From the NCBI RefSeq assembly GCF_051513965.1, contig NZ_CP195847.1, forward strand, positions 1,488,001 through 1,552,000: a stretch of DNA of 64,000 bases, in the 5' to 3' direction. Under the pieces are notes generated by a model that did not search any database, was not told the origin of the DNA, and saw only the letters and a list, made by a program, of their open reading frames with translations. Shown here piece after piece: positions 1-7,554 of the stretch (positions within the stretch are counted from its first letter, which is position 1; every line of letters starts with the position of its first letter). The position numbers and the translations under genes are program-made. The stretch is from Paramicrobacterium sp051513965. GTDB lineage: Bacteria > Actinomycetota > Actinomycetes > Actinomycetales > Microbacteriaceae.

Positions 1-172
1 CCGGTGCCACGACGTGGACGTCGTGGCCGCGCTCGACGAGACCCGCCGCCAGGCGTTCCGCGAATCGCGCCGCGCCGTTCACATCGGGAGCGAATGTGTC
101 AGCGGCGATGAGCACTCTGAGAGGACGCGCGGTCCCATGATTCTCCGTGTCGTGCTTCTGGGGCTCAGGCAA
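1..172 (-). CDS. Glycosyltransferase family 4, N-terminal part (cut by window edge)
   Basis: Only the first ~57 codons are present; the gene runs off the left end. The reading frame gives a first beta strand and loop (RVLIAADTFAPDVNGAARF) followed by an AERLAAGLVERGHDVHVVAP helix and strand. This is the usual start of GT-B glycosyltransferases of family GT4, which use nucleotide sugars to build glycolipids or cell-wall glycans at the inner membrane face. The start is placed at a TTG at 172, about 12 nt after GGAGGA; a GTG within the first strand (RVL) is an unlikely alternative because it would remove the strand. A TAGAAT box lies at 259-264. Substrate cannot be told from this fragment. Confidence 0.72.
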   Translation of the reverse strand, partial: MPEPQKHDTENHGTARPLRVLIAADTFAPDVNGAARFAERLAAGLVERGHDVHVVAP

Positions 173-314
173 GGTGGATGTCGTTCCTCCGTATCGGCTG
201 CGAGTCTCATCGCAGTCATCGGTGCGCCGCACGCGCGTTCGATCGCGCAGACGTCGTTATTCTAGTCGCGCGAACGGTCGAAACCGGTCGGGACGTGGCT
301 GCATGTCAGCATCC

Positions 315-1238
315 TCACTGTTTCGCCTGAGGGTGATGCCGCGCGAGCTGGAACACTCCCCAGATCGCAGCCCCACCGGCGATGACGAATGCGAAGACAG
401 CCCAGAGCGGCGCTCCGAACGCTTCGTGAAGCACGATAATGCCAATTGCGACGGCGACGAGCGGGTCGATGACCGTGAGACCGGCGATGACGAGATCGGG
501 CGGACCGGAGGCGTAGGCGTTCTGCACGAAGTACGCGCCGAGTGCTGTGCCGAGAACCACTCCGATGACGCAGAGGATCGTCAACCATCCGAATGTGCCG
601 TGGGAGATTCTGCTGATGACGACCTTCGCGAGCGTCGCGACGAAGCCGTAGATCGTTCCGGCGGCGATGATGTAGAAAATTGCTCGTGCGCGAGAGCGCG
701 TGAGCATGAAGATCACGGCGTACACGAGGAGCACGACGCCCATCGCGACGAGGATCGTAAGAAGAGCCGCGGTCGTGACAGGACGATCAATCCCGACGAT
801 CGCGGCTGTCGTCACGAACAGCGCGATTCCCGTGACACACGCGACGATAGCGACGACGGAACGCCGATTCAGGGTGATGCCCGCGATTCGCGCGTTGAGC
901 ACTGACGTAATCACGAGTGCGATCGCACCGAGCGGCTGCACGAGGATGAGCGGCGAGAAAGCGAGCGCCGAGAGCTGGAACACAATTGCCAGCGCCAGCA
1001 TCACCGTCCCGATCACCCAGGAGGGGCGCTGCAGGAGCGCCTTGATCTGCGCGAAGTTGAGCCCGCTCGCGGCATCCCGACCGCTGATTCTCTCGACCTT
1101 CACCACACCGCGGTGCTGGAATTGCGCTCCGAGCGACATCAGCACGGCCCCGACGAGAGCAAAAGGGATCCCGATCAGCCGCGCCGGGTCCTGCGTGAAC
1201 TGCTCAGTTATGCCTGACAGATCATCGATCGGGAACAT
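315..1238 (-). CDS. DMT-superfamily transporter (EamA/NIPA-like membrane protein)
   Basis: The 307-residue product is almost entirely hydrophobic, with about nine to ten membrane segments separated by short loops and a basic tail ending HHPQAKQ. The pattern of paired helices, the SPLILVQPLGAIALV segment and the IDPLVAVAIGIIVLHE segment near the end resemble drug/metabolite-transporter family permeases, some of which are called magnesium or NIPA-like transporters. The substrate is unknown. The reading frame stays open for 227 more codons upstream, but that part is antisense to the deformylase gene. The start is set at the ATG with GAGGGTG directly before it. The gene is divergent from def with only 45 bp between them. 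Confidence 0.8.
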   Translation of the reverse strand: MFPIDDLSGITEQFTQDPARLIGIPFALVGAVLMSLGAQFQHRGVVKVERISGRDAASGLNFAQIKALLQRPSWVIGTVMLALAIVFQLSALAFSPLILVQPLGAIALVITSVLNARIAGITLNRRSVVAIVACVTGIALFVTTAAIVGIDRPVTTAALLTILVAMGVVLLVYAVIFMLTRSRARAIFYIIAAGTIYGFVATLAKVVISRISHGTFGWLTILCVIGVVLGTALGAYFVQNAYASGPPDLVIAGLTVIDPLVAVAIGIIVLHEAFGAPLWAVFAFVIAGGAAIWGVFQLARHHPQAKQ

Positions 1239-1271
1239 CACCCTCAGAGAATACAGTGGGCGTTCTGAAGA

Positions 1272-1277
1272 TAGGCT
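1272..1277 (+). promoter_or_regulatory. Putative -10 box (TAGGCT) of leaderless def
   Basis: TAGGCT lies 6 nt before the def ATG and no Shine-Dalgarno sequence is visible in between. Transcription would start at or next to the initiation codon. This is inferred from the motif and spacing, which recur at other starts in the window. Confidence 0.5.
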
Positions 1278-1283
1278 CATTTC

Positions 1284-1850
1284 ATGGCGATACTCCCGAT
1301 CCAGATCCACGGCGCACCGGTCCTGCACGAGCCTGCCGCTCCGGTGGTGGATTTCGACGATTCTCTGCGCGCTCTCGTGGACGACATGTTCGAAACGATG
1401 GATGCCGCCCCTGGAGTCGGCCTGGCCGCACCTCAGGTCGGGGTCGGGAAGCGCCTGTTTGTGTATAGCTACACGAACGACGACGGTTCCGCTTGGCGTG
1501 GCGTCGTGATCAATCCGGTTCTGTACATGACGCCTCCGCCCGCTGGCGTCCCCGACGAGGACGAGGAGTCCGAAGGCTGCCTGTCCTTTCCGGGCGAGCG
1601 TTTCCCGCTGAGGCGGTCTGAGCACGTTGTCGTGACTGGCGTCGACCTCGACGAAAACCCCGTCGAGATTCGAGCCAGCGGATGGCGTGCCCGCATTCTT
1701 CAGCATGAGTTCGACCACTTGGACGGGACGCTGTACATCGATCGACTTGACTCCGCTTACGACCGCATTCTGCTGCGGATCGTCCGCAAGCGCGGTTGGG
1801 GCGCACCGGGAGTCAGCTGGAACCCCGCTGACGAGCGACTCGAAGACTGA
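1284..1850 (+). CDS. def: Peptide deformylase
   Basis: This metalloenzyme removes the formyl group from the N-terminal methionine of nascent proteins at the ribosome exit. All three family motifs are intact: GVGLAAPQ (residues 44-51), EGCLS with the metal-binding Cys99, and QHEFDHLDG with metal ligands His141 and His145 and catalytic Glu142. The length of 188 residues is normal for bacterial deformylases. A TAGGCT box ends 6 nt before the ATG and there is no ribosome-binding site, so a leaderless transcript is likely. It stands alone: a DMT permease is divergent and an IS element lies downstream. No fmt gene is nearby. Confidence 0.95.
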   Translation: MAILPIQIHGAPVLHEPAAPVVDFDDSLRALVDDMFETMDAAPGVGLAAPQVGVGKRLFVYSYTNDDGSAWRGVVINPVLYMTPPPAGVPDEDEESEGCLSFPGERFPLRRSEHVVVTGVDLDENPVEIRASGWRARILQHEFDHLDGTLYIDRLDSAYDRILLRIVRKRGWGAPGVSWNPADERLED

Positions 1851-1910
1851 GCCTGCGCCCAATGTCCGCGTGCACTGGCAGCGCCGGCACGTGAGTGGGT
1901 ACCGTGAGCT

Positions 1911-2075
1911 ATGGAACACTCAGATTTCGCGCTGCTCATGCTGATGTATGTGTCCGGCGGTCTTCTCGCGCTGCTCCTCTGGTTGCTGATCATGTGGGCG
2001 ATCATCAGAGGCGCCGTTCTGTCTGCGCTGAGGAAGAACCGGGTTATAGGCCAAAACGTGTGGATGGAATCGTGA
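1911..2075 (+). CDS. Small membrane protein, C-terminus altered by the IS insertion
   Basis: This 54-codon ORF begins MEHSDFALLMLMYVSGG and carries one long hydrophobic stretch (about residues 8-33) followed by a basic segment (SALRKNR). It looks like a single-span or hairpin membrane protein with a cytoplasmic basic tail. A TACCGT box lies 5 nt before the ATG, like the leaderless signal of neighbouring genes. From about residue 44 onward the frame is inside the terminal inverted repeat of the IS, so the last ten or so residues (VIGQNVWMES) come from the element. The original protein probably ran on. I do not recognise a family. The gene was found by reading frame and composition only. Confidence 0.5.
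   Translation: MEHSDFALLMLMYVSGGLLALLLWLLIMWAIIRGAVLSALRKNRVIGQNVWMES
2044..2067. repeat. Left terminal inverted repeat of the IS
   Basis: These 24 bp (beginning TTATAGGCC) are the exact reverse complement of 3266-3289. The match can be extended outward by five bases with one mismatch to 2039 (CCGG shared). Confidence 0.9.
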
Positions 2076-2132
2076 TCTAGCCGCGTGATCTCGCGGGTAA
2101 ATGAGGGACGGTATGGTCCGTGATGCTTAGTT

Positions 2133-3254
2133 GTGGACCTTGCGGCGAATTCGACGACGTGTCTGGTATGCGATTCAAAGCTCGTGAAGAACGGGAAGAC
2201 CGCGGCAGGCACGCAGCGGTGGCGGTGTCGGTCATGTGGCTCATCCCAGTCAAGGAAACGTCCCGATGTCACCCGCAGGGAACAGCTCCGCCGATTCGTG
2301 TCCTGGCTTATTGGCAAACAGTCGCAAGCCGAGATCGATCACACCGGCACGGGGCGCTCGTTTCGTCGGCTCACAGCCTGGTGCTGGGACGTGCAACCAC
2401 AGCTACCACCGACCGAGACGGTGTATCACGCCGTCATGGTCGACGGCCTCTGGGTCGGCACTTGGTGTCTCCTGATCGCGCTCAGTGACACCGGCTCCGT
2501 TCTGGCCTGGCAGTGGTGCGGTGGCGAGTCCACAGCCGCGTGGACAGCACTGCTCGAGCAGATCCCCGCCCCCGCCGTTCTCGTCTCTGACGGAGGCAGC
2601 GGCCTACCCTCAGCTCTACGCCGAACCTGGCCAGAAACCAAACATCAACGCTGCCTGTTCCACCTGCAAATGAACACAACACGGCACCTGACCAGGAAAC
2701 CCCGAACCACAGCAGGCCGAGCACTACGCCGCCTCGTGATGGCCCTCAGCACCATCGATCAGAACGATGAAACAGAAGCGATCAACTGGCAACTCCAACT
2801 CGACCACTGGTGGCAGAACTTCGGACACCTCACCGAAGAACGCACCCTGTTCCGCGACGGCAAATGGGGCTACAAGCACGCACCACTGCGCAAAGCCTGG
2901 CACCTGATCCGCAACGTCCTACGCAAAGGAACCCTATTCACCTACATCCAATACGGCAACCCACGCACCACAAGCGCCCTCGAAGGCGGCATCAACAGCC
3001 AAATCAGAGCCGTGCTGCGCACCCACCGCGGCATGACCCAAGCACACATGAAACGCGCCGCGGAATGGTTCCTCACCCTTCACGAACTCACACTCGACAA
3101 CGCCCTGAAACACGCGTCATACCCAACGAAAAACAAACCCCCGGAACAAGCCAACGAAGAACACCACCCCGACGAAACCCCCAGCCTCTACGACACCGGC
3201 CTCACCGCAGAAGAAGGCCTCTGGACCCGCACAGGATGGGCAGGACGAACATGA
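2133..3254 (+). CDS. IS1249-type transposase
   Basis: The 373-residue protein has an N-terminal zinc ribbon (Cys10-Cys13 and Cys32-Cys35) followed by a helix-turn-helix-like region. A DDE catalytic core follows: Asp104 in MVDGLW, Asp153 in LVSDGGSG and Glu284 in SALEGG. CLFHLQ between the second Asp and the Glu is typical of the IS256/MULE-like fold. The proline- and acid-rich tail from about residue 325 looks flexible. Start is the GTG at 2133. The frame is intact with no stop or frameshift, so the enzyme may be active. Overlapping frames within the element, such as the arginine-rich one at 2810-3289, are shadows. Confidence 0.92.
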   Translation: MDLAANSTTCLVCDSKLVKNGKTAAGTQRWRCRSCGSSQSRKRPDVTRREQLRRFVSWLIGKQSQAEIDHTGTGRSFRRLTAWCWDVQPQLPPTETVYHAVMVDGLWVGTWCLLIALSDTGSVLAWQWCGGESTAAWTALLEQIPAPAVLVSDGGSGLPSALRRTWPETKHQRCLFHLQMNTTRHLTRKPRTTAGRALRRLVMALSTIDQNDETEAINWQLQLDHWWQNFGHLTEERTLFRDGKWGYKHAPLRKAWHLIRNVLRKGTLFTYIQYGNPRTTSALEGGINSQIRAVLRTHRGMTQAHMKRAAEWFLTLHELTLDNALKHASYPTKNKPPEQANEEHHPDETPSLYDTGLTAEEGLWTRTGWAGRT

Positions 3255-3265
3255 CACGCCCGAAC

Positions 3266-3289
3266 CCATCCACACGTTTTGGCCTATAA
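3266..3289. repeat. Right terminal inverted repeat of the IS
   Basis: Exact reverse complement of 2044-2067. The outward extension to 3294 matches except for one base at 3290. Confidence 0.9.
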
Positions 3290-3324
3290 GCCGGACCTTC
3301 GCCGACATGATTTTCGCGGAAACC

Positions 3325-3352
3325 AAAAACGCCCGGGCGCAAGGCCCGGGCG
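3325..3352 (-). terminator. Intrinsic terminator of tRNA-Asn
   Basis: Read on the minus strand, a 9-bp perfect GC stem (3344-3352 with 3330-3338, 5-nt loop) is followed by TTTTT (3329-3325). It starts only a few bases after the tRNA 3' end. The IS right end lies about 30 bp beyond. Confidence 0.88.
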
Positions 3353-3357
3353 ATCTG

Positions 3358-3430
3358 CTCCCCGAGTTGGACTCGAACCAACAACCTATCGGTTAACAGC
3401 CGATTGCTCTGCCAATTGAGCTATCGGGGA
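3358..3430 (-). tRNA. tRNA-Asn (anticodon GTT)
   Basis: The 73-nt cloverleaf has a 7-bp acceptor stem (TCCCCGA with TCGGGGA), a D-arm with AGCTCAATTGGCAGAGC, and an anticodon loop CTGTTAACC with anticodon GTT. A T-arm with GGTTCGAGTCC and discriminator G follow. CCA is not encoded. It is transcribed away from dnaG and the ABC ATPase and ends at a strong terminator. Confidence 0.96.
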
Positions 3431-3509
3431 TCGCTGTGATTCAGCGTTGATACTTTACCAAAGGTTTGGCGCTTGCCAAATCCGAGGGTGCACCCGGGCG
3501 CGTCCTGTG

Positions 3510-4352
3510 TCAGGCGATGCCGCCTTCTTCGTTAGCGCTCAATGCGCTGAGATAGGGGTGCCCTCGATCCTCAAGCAGCGCATCGATCTCGTCGAGCCCC
3601 ACGAGACTTCCTCTGTGCAGGGCAACGACCCGTGAGGTTACGTGTCTGAGAAGGGCGAAGTCGTGCGTGATGACGAGCGCAGCGAGCCCCTTCTCATCTC
3701 TCAGCGCACGCAGAAGCTCGTGCAGAGCCTCGCGCGTCGTCACGTCAATTCCTGTCGTGGGTTCGTCCGCGATGAGCACGTGAGGACCGAGCACCAGTGC
3801 GCGTGCGATGGCGACTCGCTGCCGTTGCCCGCTCGAGAGTTCGAATGGATAGGAGTCCATGTGCGAGAACGGCATATGTACCGAGTCGAGGAGCGTGGCG
3901 ACGTGCCGTTGGAGAACTTTGCGATCAAACCGCTTGTCGCGCTCCAGGATGGGGAGAGCAATGATCTCCTCGACCGTGTATTCAGCGGGCAGCTGCATCG
4001 CGGCATCCTGCGGCAGGTATGCAGTTCGAAACTGCAGCTCGGCCAGTCTCCGCTTCGACACACGCCCGCGGAGAGGCGTACCGAGAAGAGTCGCCTCGCC
4101 TCCCGTGATGACAGGAGCCACACGCTTTTCCCGGACCGATTTGAACTCGGTCGAGAGCACACGTGCGAGTGTCGACTTCCCTGAACCGGCCTCTCCGATC
4201 ACACCCACGATCTCACCCGAGTGGAGTGTGAACGACACGCCGTTCACAGCGAGATGATCTGGGCTCGCACCGTGAGCCGGATACGTGATGCTCAGGTCTG
4301 ATGCGGCGAGGACCGGGTCGGAGTCAGGCACGGGCTGCATGCCTCCCATCAT
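3510..4352 (-). CDS. Orphan ABC transporter ATPase, peptide/nickel (OppD/DppD) type
   Basis: The 280-residue protein is a single nucleotide-binding domain with Walker A GEAGSGKST (53-61), an LSSGQRQRV signature (172-180), Walker B LIADEPT (193-199) and the switch His230. The VNGVSFTLHSGEIVGVIGEAG opening and overall length fit peptide-import ATPases. No permease, second ATPase or binding protein lies beside it, so its partners must be elsewhere. It follows dnaG by 24 nt and may share its transcript. Three ATGs occur at the start (codons 1, 2 and 5); GGGAGG lies between them, so the exact start is uncertain. The solute-binding gene at 63 kb is too far away to call a partner. Confidence 0.82.
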   Translation of the reverse strand: MMGGMQPVPDSDPVLAASDLSITYPAHGASPDHLAVNGVSFTLHSGEIVGVIGEAGSGKSTLARVLSTEFKSVREKRVAPVITGGEATLLGTPLRGRVSKRRLAELQFRTAYLPQDAAMQLPAEYTVEEIIALPILERDKRFDRKVLQRHVATLLDSVHMPFSHMDSYPFELSSGQRQRVAIARALVLGPHVLIADEPTTGIDVTTREALHELLRALRDEKGLAALVITHDFALLRHVTSRVVALHRGSLVGLDEIDALLEDRGHPYLSALSANEEGGIA

Positions 4353-4376
4353 GCCGCATCCCCAACTGCGCCTGCG

Positions 4377-6224
4377 TCAGCCCGCGCGGAGACGTCGTCG
4401 TTCCGTCTCAAGCTGCATGAGTTTGCGCTGGATGCTGCGAGAGCCGTCGATGTCTTTCGGATCGTGACGCTGCAACGAACCAAGAAGCTCAGCCTTTCGG
4501 CGGAGCATGTCGCGTTCGATGAGGGAGACCGTGATGTCATTTGCATAGGCTTCGAGCTCTTCTTCACCGCGCTCAGGAAGCGGCGCAACAGCGAGTTGGT
4601 GCAGTAGATCCCGATAGGGTCCCGGAACATCCTCGCTGATCGCTGCGAGCCAGCCGGATGCGGCAAATGCTTCCATGTGCGTCGCGATCGCATCTCTGAT
4701 CACCGAGAGCGCATGATTGGTGAATCCAGTGTGCACGGCTGTCTGAACGAGATCCTCACCGATAGCAGTCGGGTGCTGCAGGATCGCCATGAGTGCGTCC
4801 CGTTCGAGGCGGGTGGACGGATCGCGCGGGAGATCAGCGATCCCGATAGCTCGCTCCTGAGGCATGTCCGCTGGCTGCACCTCAATAGTGCGCGACGTAG
4901 GCTGGCTCTGTCGCGGCGCACGAACCGCCTGCTGTACTTCACGGAGATCGATCCCGAGCTGGCGAGCGAGCACTCGCGTGTAGCCGGGGCGAAGCGAAGG
5001 GTCTCTGATGTCCGCAACGATCGGAGCCGCCGCCCTCAAAGCGCCAGCACGGCCCTCGACTGTCTCGAGGTTGTACTGCGAGAGCGTCTGCTTGATGACG
5101 AACTCGAACATCGGCTCCTTCTGATCGAGGAGGCGGCGCACAGCGGCATCCCCTCGCTTCAGGCGTAGATCGCACGGGTCGAGTCCAGCGGGTGCAACAG
5201 CGACGTACGTCTGAGCGGCGAAACGTCTCTCCTCCGCGAATGCTCTCAAGGCTGCCTTCTGGCCGGCGGCGTCCGGATCGAAGGTGAAGACGACCTCGCC
5301 GTTGTGCGAATCATCCCCCATGATTCGGCGAATCACCTTGATGTGATCGACGCCGAACGCGGTGCCACAGGTGGCGACCGCTGTGGTGATTCCCGCAAGA
5401 TGGCATGCCATCACATCGGTATAGCCCTCAACTACGACCACCTGACTCTCACGTGAAATGTCGCGTTTAGCGAGGTCGAGGCCGTACAGGACCTGGGCTT
5501 TGTGATAGACGGGGGTTTCAGGAGTGTTGAGATACTTCGGCCCCTTGTCGTCGTCACTCAGGCGTCTCGCGCCAAACCCGACCGTCTGCCCGGTCACGTC
5601 CCGAATAGGCCACACCAAGCGACCGCGGAATCGGTCGTACACACCGCGCTCCCCCTGCGAGAGCAAACCAGCGGTCACGAGCTCGTCACGCGTGAATCCG
5701 GCTCGTGTCAGGTGCTTGTAGAGGCTGTCCCAGCTCTTCGGCGCGAATCCGACGCCGAAACGCTCGGCAGCGCGTGGATCGAATCCACGCGCGCCGAGAA
5801 AGGACCGCCCGATCTCGGCCTCTGGCGACAGAAGCTGTGCTTTGAAATACTCCTCCGCAGTCTTATTGGCGGCCAGCAGACGCGAGCGCCTTCCGTGATC
5901 GACACTCGGGCCAGCGCCATCTTCGTAGTGGAGCTCGACGCCTGCTCTCTGCGCGAGGCGTTCGATCGCCTCAGCGAACGTGACATGATCCATTTTCTGG
6001 AGAAACGTGATCACGTCGCCGGATTCGCCACATCCAAAGCAGTGATAGAAGCCGACCTGGGGACGAACATGGAAGCTCGGCGTTCGCTCATCGTGGAACG
6101 GGCACAGCCCCTTCACAGAACCGACTCCAGCCGATTTGAGAGTGACGTACTCGCCGATCACGTCGGCGATGTTGGTGCGCGACTTGACCTCTTCGATGTC
6201 GCTCTGTCGAATTCGGCCCGCCAT
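4377..6224 (-). CDS. dnaG: DNA primase
   Basis: Primase synthesises the RNA primers for lagging-strand replication and works with the DnaB helicase. The N-terminal zinc-binding motif is complete (CPFH near residue 41, CFGC near 62), followed by the primase catalytic domain, the TOPRIM motif VVVEGYTDVMA near residue 265 and a C-terminal helicase-interaction region. The product has 615 residues from the ATG at 6224. A GTG two codons upstream is possible, but TAGGAT at 6231-6236 ends exactly 6 nt before the ATG and no ribosome-binding site exists, which favours a leaderless ATG start. dgt lies 61 bp upstream and the OppD-like ATPase 24 bp downstream. Confidence 0.95.
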   Translation of the reverse strand: MAGRIRQSDIEEVKSRTNIADVIGEYVTLKSAGVGSVKGLCPFHDERTPSFHVRPQVGFYHCFGCGESGDVITFLQKMDHVTFAEAIERLAQRAGVELHYEDGAGPSVDHGRRSRLLAANKTAEEYFKAQLLSPEAEIGRSFLGARGFDPRAAERFGVGFAPKSWDSLYKHLTRAGFTRDELVTAGLLSQGERGVYDRFRGRLVWPIRDVTGQTVGFGARRLSDDDKGPKYLNTPETPVYHKAQVLYGLDLAKRDISRESQVVVVEGYTDVMACHLAGITTAVATCGTAFGVDHIKVIRRIMGDDSHNGEVVFTFDPDAAGQKAALRAFAEERRFAAQTYVAVAPAGLDPCDLRLKRGDAAVRRLLDQKEPMFEFVIKQTLSQYNLETVEGRAGALRAAAPIVADIRDPSLRPGYTRVLARQLGIDLREVQQAVRAPRQSQPTSRTIEVQPADMPQERAIGIADLPRDPSTRLERDALMAILQHPTAIGEDLVQTAVHTGFTNHALSVIRDAIATHMEAFAASGWLAAISEDVPGPYRDLLHQLAVAPLPERGEEELEAYANDITVSLIERDMLRRKAELLGSLQRHDPKDIDGSRSIQRKLMQLETERRRLRAG

Positions 6225-6230
6225 AGTCAC

Positions 6231-6236
6231 ATCCTA
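6231..6236 (-). promoter_or_regulatory. Putative -10 box (TAGGAT) of leaderless dnaG
   Basis: TAGGAT on the minus strand sits 6 nt before the ATG at 6224. Spacing and absence of a ribosome-binding site support a leaderless transcript and decide between the two possible starts. Confidence 0.5.
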
Positions 6237-6285
6237 GCTTGGGGCGACTTCGCCTTCTGCTGCACTAGTAAGTGCTGTGGAACAG

Positions 6286-7554
6286 TCAAACGCTGTGGAA
6301 AACAGCGGTGACTGCATCACTCTGTTCATACAGGGCAAGGGCGCCCTGATCGGTCAGACTCGCGATCTGATCCACGACCACACGCTTCTTCGCTGCGTCC
6401 GACTCCGCGCGATTCCAATCGTCCGCGAAAGCGGTGTCGAACCCCTGCCCGCCTGAGGTGTACAAGCGCTCCGCAAGAGTCGTCAGGACATCACGCTGTT
6501 GACGGTAGATCGGCTGACGTGCGTCGCTCGACATCACGAATGCGGCGACCACGCCCTTAAGAACCGCGATCTCAGATGCGATCTCGTGTGGAACCTCAAT
6601 GTGAGCGGCGAACCTGATCAGGCTGCGCTGCGGATACGCCTGCTGAGTCGCTTCGGTAGCTGATCGAGCGAACCGACCGATCATCGCGCTGGTGAAGTTC
6701 TTCAGCTCTGCGAGGTCCCGGCGCGTGGCGCTCCACTGCCGTGGCCACGATGGAAGACGTGCGAGACGTTCGAAGGCGGCACCGAGATCGTCGACCGTGA
6801 ACTCATCTCCCGCCCACGCCTGCACCGCGGCGAGGAGTGAGTCGTGGCCGGCACGCGCGTTCAAGAATGCCGGGTCGATGTACTCACTGACAATTGCATC
6901 CTCGAAGTCATGAACCGAGTACGCGATGTCATCGGAGAGATCCATGACCTCAGCCTCGATACAGCGCTGCCCCTCCGGCGCCCCCTGACGCAGCCATTGG
7001 AACGCCGCGGTGTCGTCATCGAAGAATCCGTACTTCGCGCGACCACCGGGATCCGCGACCGCATGCGACGCGGGCCACGGGTACTTGCAGCTTGCGTCAA
7101 GGCTCGCTCGCGTGAGATTCAGTCCGTACGGCGCGCCGTCTGCGCTGAACACCTTGGGTTCGAGACGTGTCAGGACGCGAAGGGTCTGGGCGTTGCCCTC
7201 AAAACCGCCGATATCGAGGGCCCACTCGTTCAGCGCTTTCTCTCCGTTGTGCCCGAAGGGCGGGTGCCCGATGTCGTGTGCGAGGCACGCGGTGTCGACA
7301 ACGTCCGGCGCAAGCGCGAGACTGGCAGCCAACTCACGCCCGACCTGAGCGACTTCGAGGGAATGCGTGAGACGGTTTCTGGCGAAGTCGACGCCGGAGG
7401 TCGGGCTCAGCACCTGCGTCTTAGCCGCCAGGCGCCGCAGGGCGCTAGAATGAAGCAGACGGGCGCGATCCCTCGCGAAATCGCTGCGCCGTGAGGCGTG
7501 CTGTTCAGGGAGCCAGCGCTCCTGGTCATGTGCGTTGTAGACGTCAACCGCCAC
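6286..7554 (-). CDS. dgt: Deoxyguanosinetriphosphate triphosphohydrolase-like protein
   Basis: This HD-domain hydrolase releases triphosphate from dNTPs and so helps to control the nucleotide pool. The metal-binding residues are visible: His64 in RLTHSLEVAQ, His93-Asp94 in LAHDIGHPPFGHNG, and later HDFEDA. At 422 residues it fits the actinobacterial dGTPase-like family, whose exact substrate range is usually untested. The start is a GTG at 7554. Its first 11 nt overlap the 3' end of dusB, so the two are co-transcribed, and dnaG follows 61 bp later. Confidence 0.92.
   Translation of the reverse strand: MAVDVYNAHDQERWLPEQHASRRSDFARDRARLLHSSALRRLAAKTQVLSPTSGVDFARNRLTHSLEVAQVGRELAASLALAPDVVDTACLAHDIGHPPFGHNGEKALNEWALDIGGFEGNAQTLRVLTRLEPKVFSADGAPYGLNLTRASLDASCKYPWPASHAVADPGGRAKYGFFDDDTAAFQWLRQGAPEGQRCIEAEVMDLSDDIAYSVHDFEDAIVSEYIDPAFLNARAGHDSLLAAVQAWAGDEFTVDDLGAAFERLARLPSWPRQWSATRRDLAELKNFTSAMIGRFARSATEATQQAYPQRSLIRFAAHIEVPHEIASEIAVLKGVVAAFVMSSDARQPIYRQQRDVLTTLAERLYTSGGQGFDTAFADDWNRAESDAAKKRVVVDQIASLTDQGALALYEQSDAVTAVFHSV

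Larger units (their letters stand above)
2039..3294 (+). mobile_element. IS1249-type insertion sequence (IS256 family), complete
   Basis: The element is about 1.26 kb and is bounded by inverted repeats at 2039-2067 and 3266-3294 with one mismatch; the inner 24 bp (2044-2067 and 3266-3289) are perfect. It contains one transposase gene reading rightward. The 8 bp outside the left end and the 8 bp outside the right end do not match, so no target duplication is visible. That suggests recombination or a deletion after insertion. The left end lies within a small membrane-protein ORF and the right end stops about 30 bp before the tRNA-Asn terminator. A degraded second copy lies at 45760-46029. Confidence 0.88.

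Noticed and set aside
147..905. 252-codon plus-strand frame over the DMT gene
   Set aside because: It is Asp/Arg-rich and antisense to a well-formed membrane protein.
2810..3289. Arg/Pro-rich ORF inside the IS
   Set aside because: It overlaps the transposase in another frame and has the composition of a shadow. The transposase zinc and DDE motifs are intact in the main frame.
3486..3495. GGGTGCACCC palindrome downstream of the ABC ATPase as a terminator or operator
   Set aside because: It is short, has no loop or U-run and stands alone, so it could be chance.
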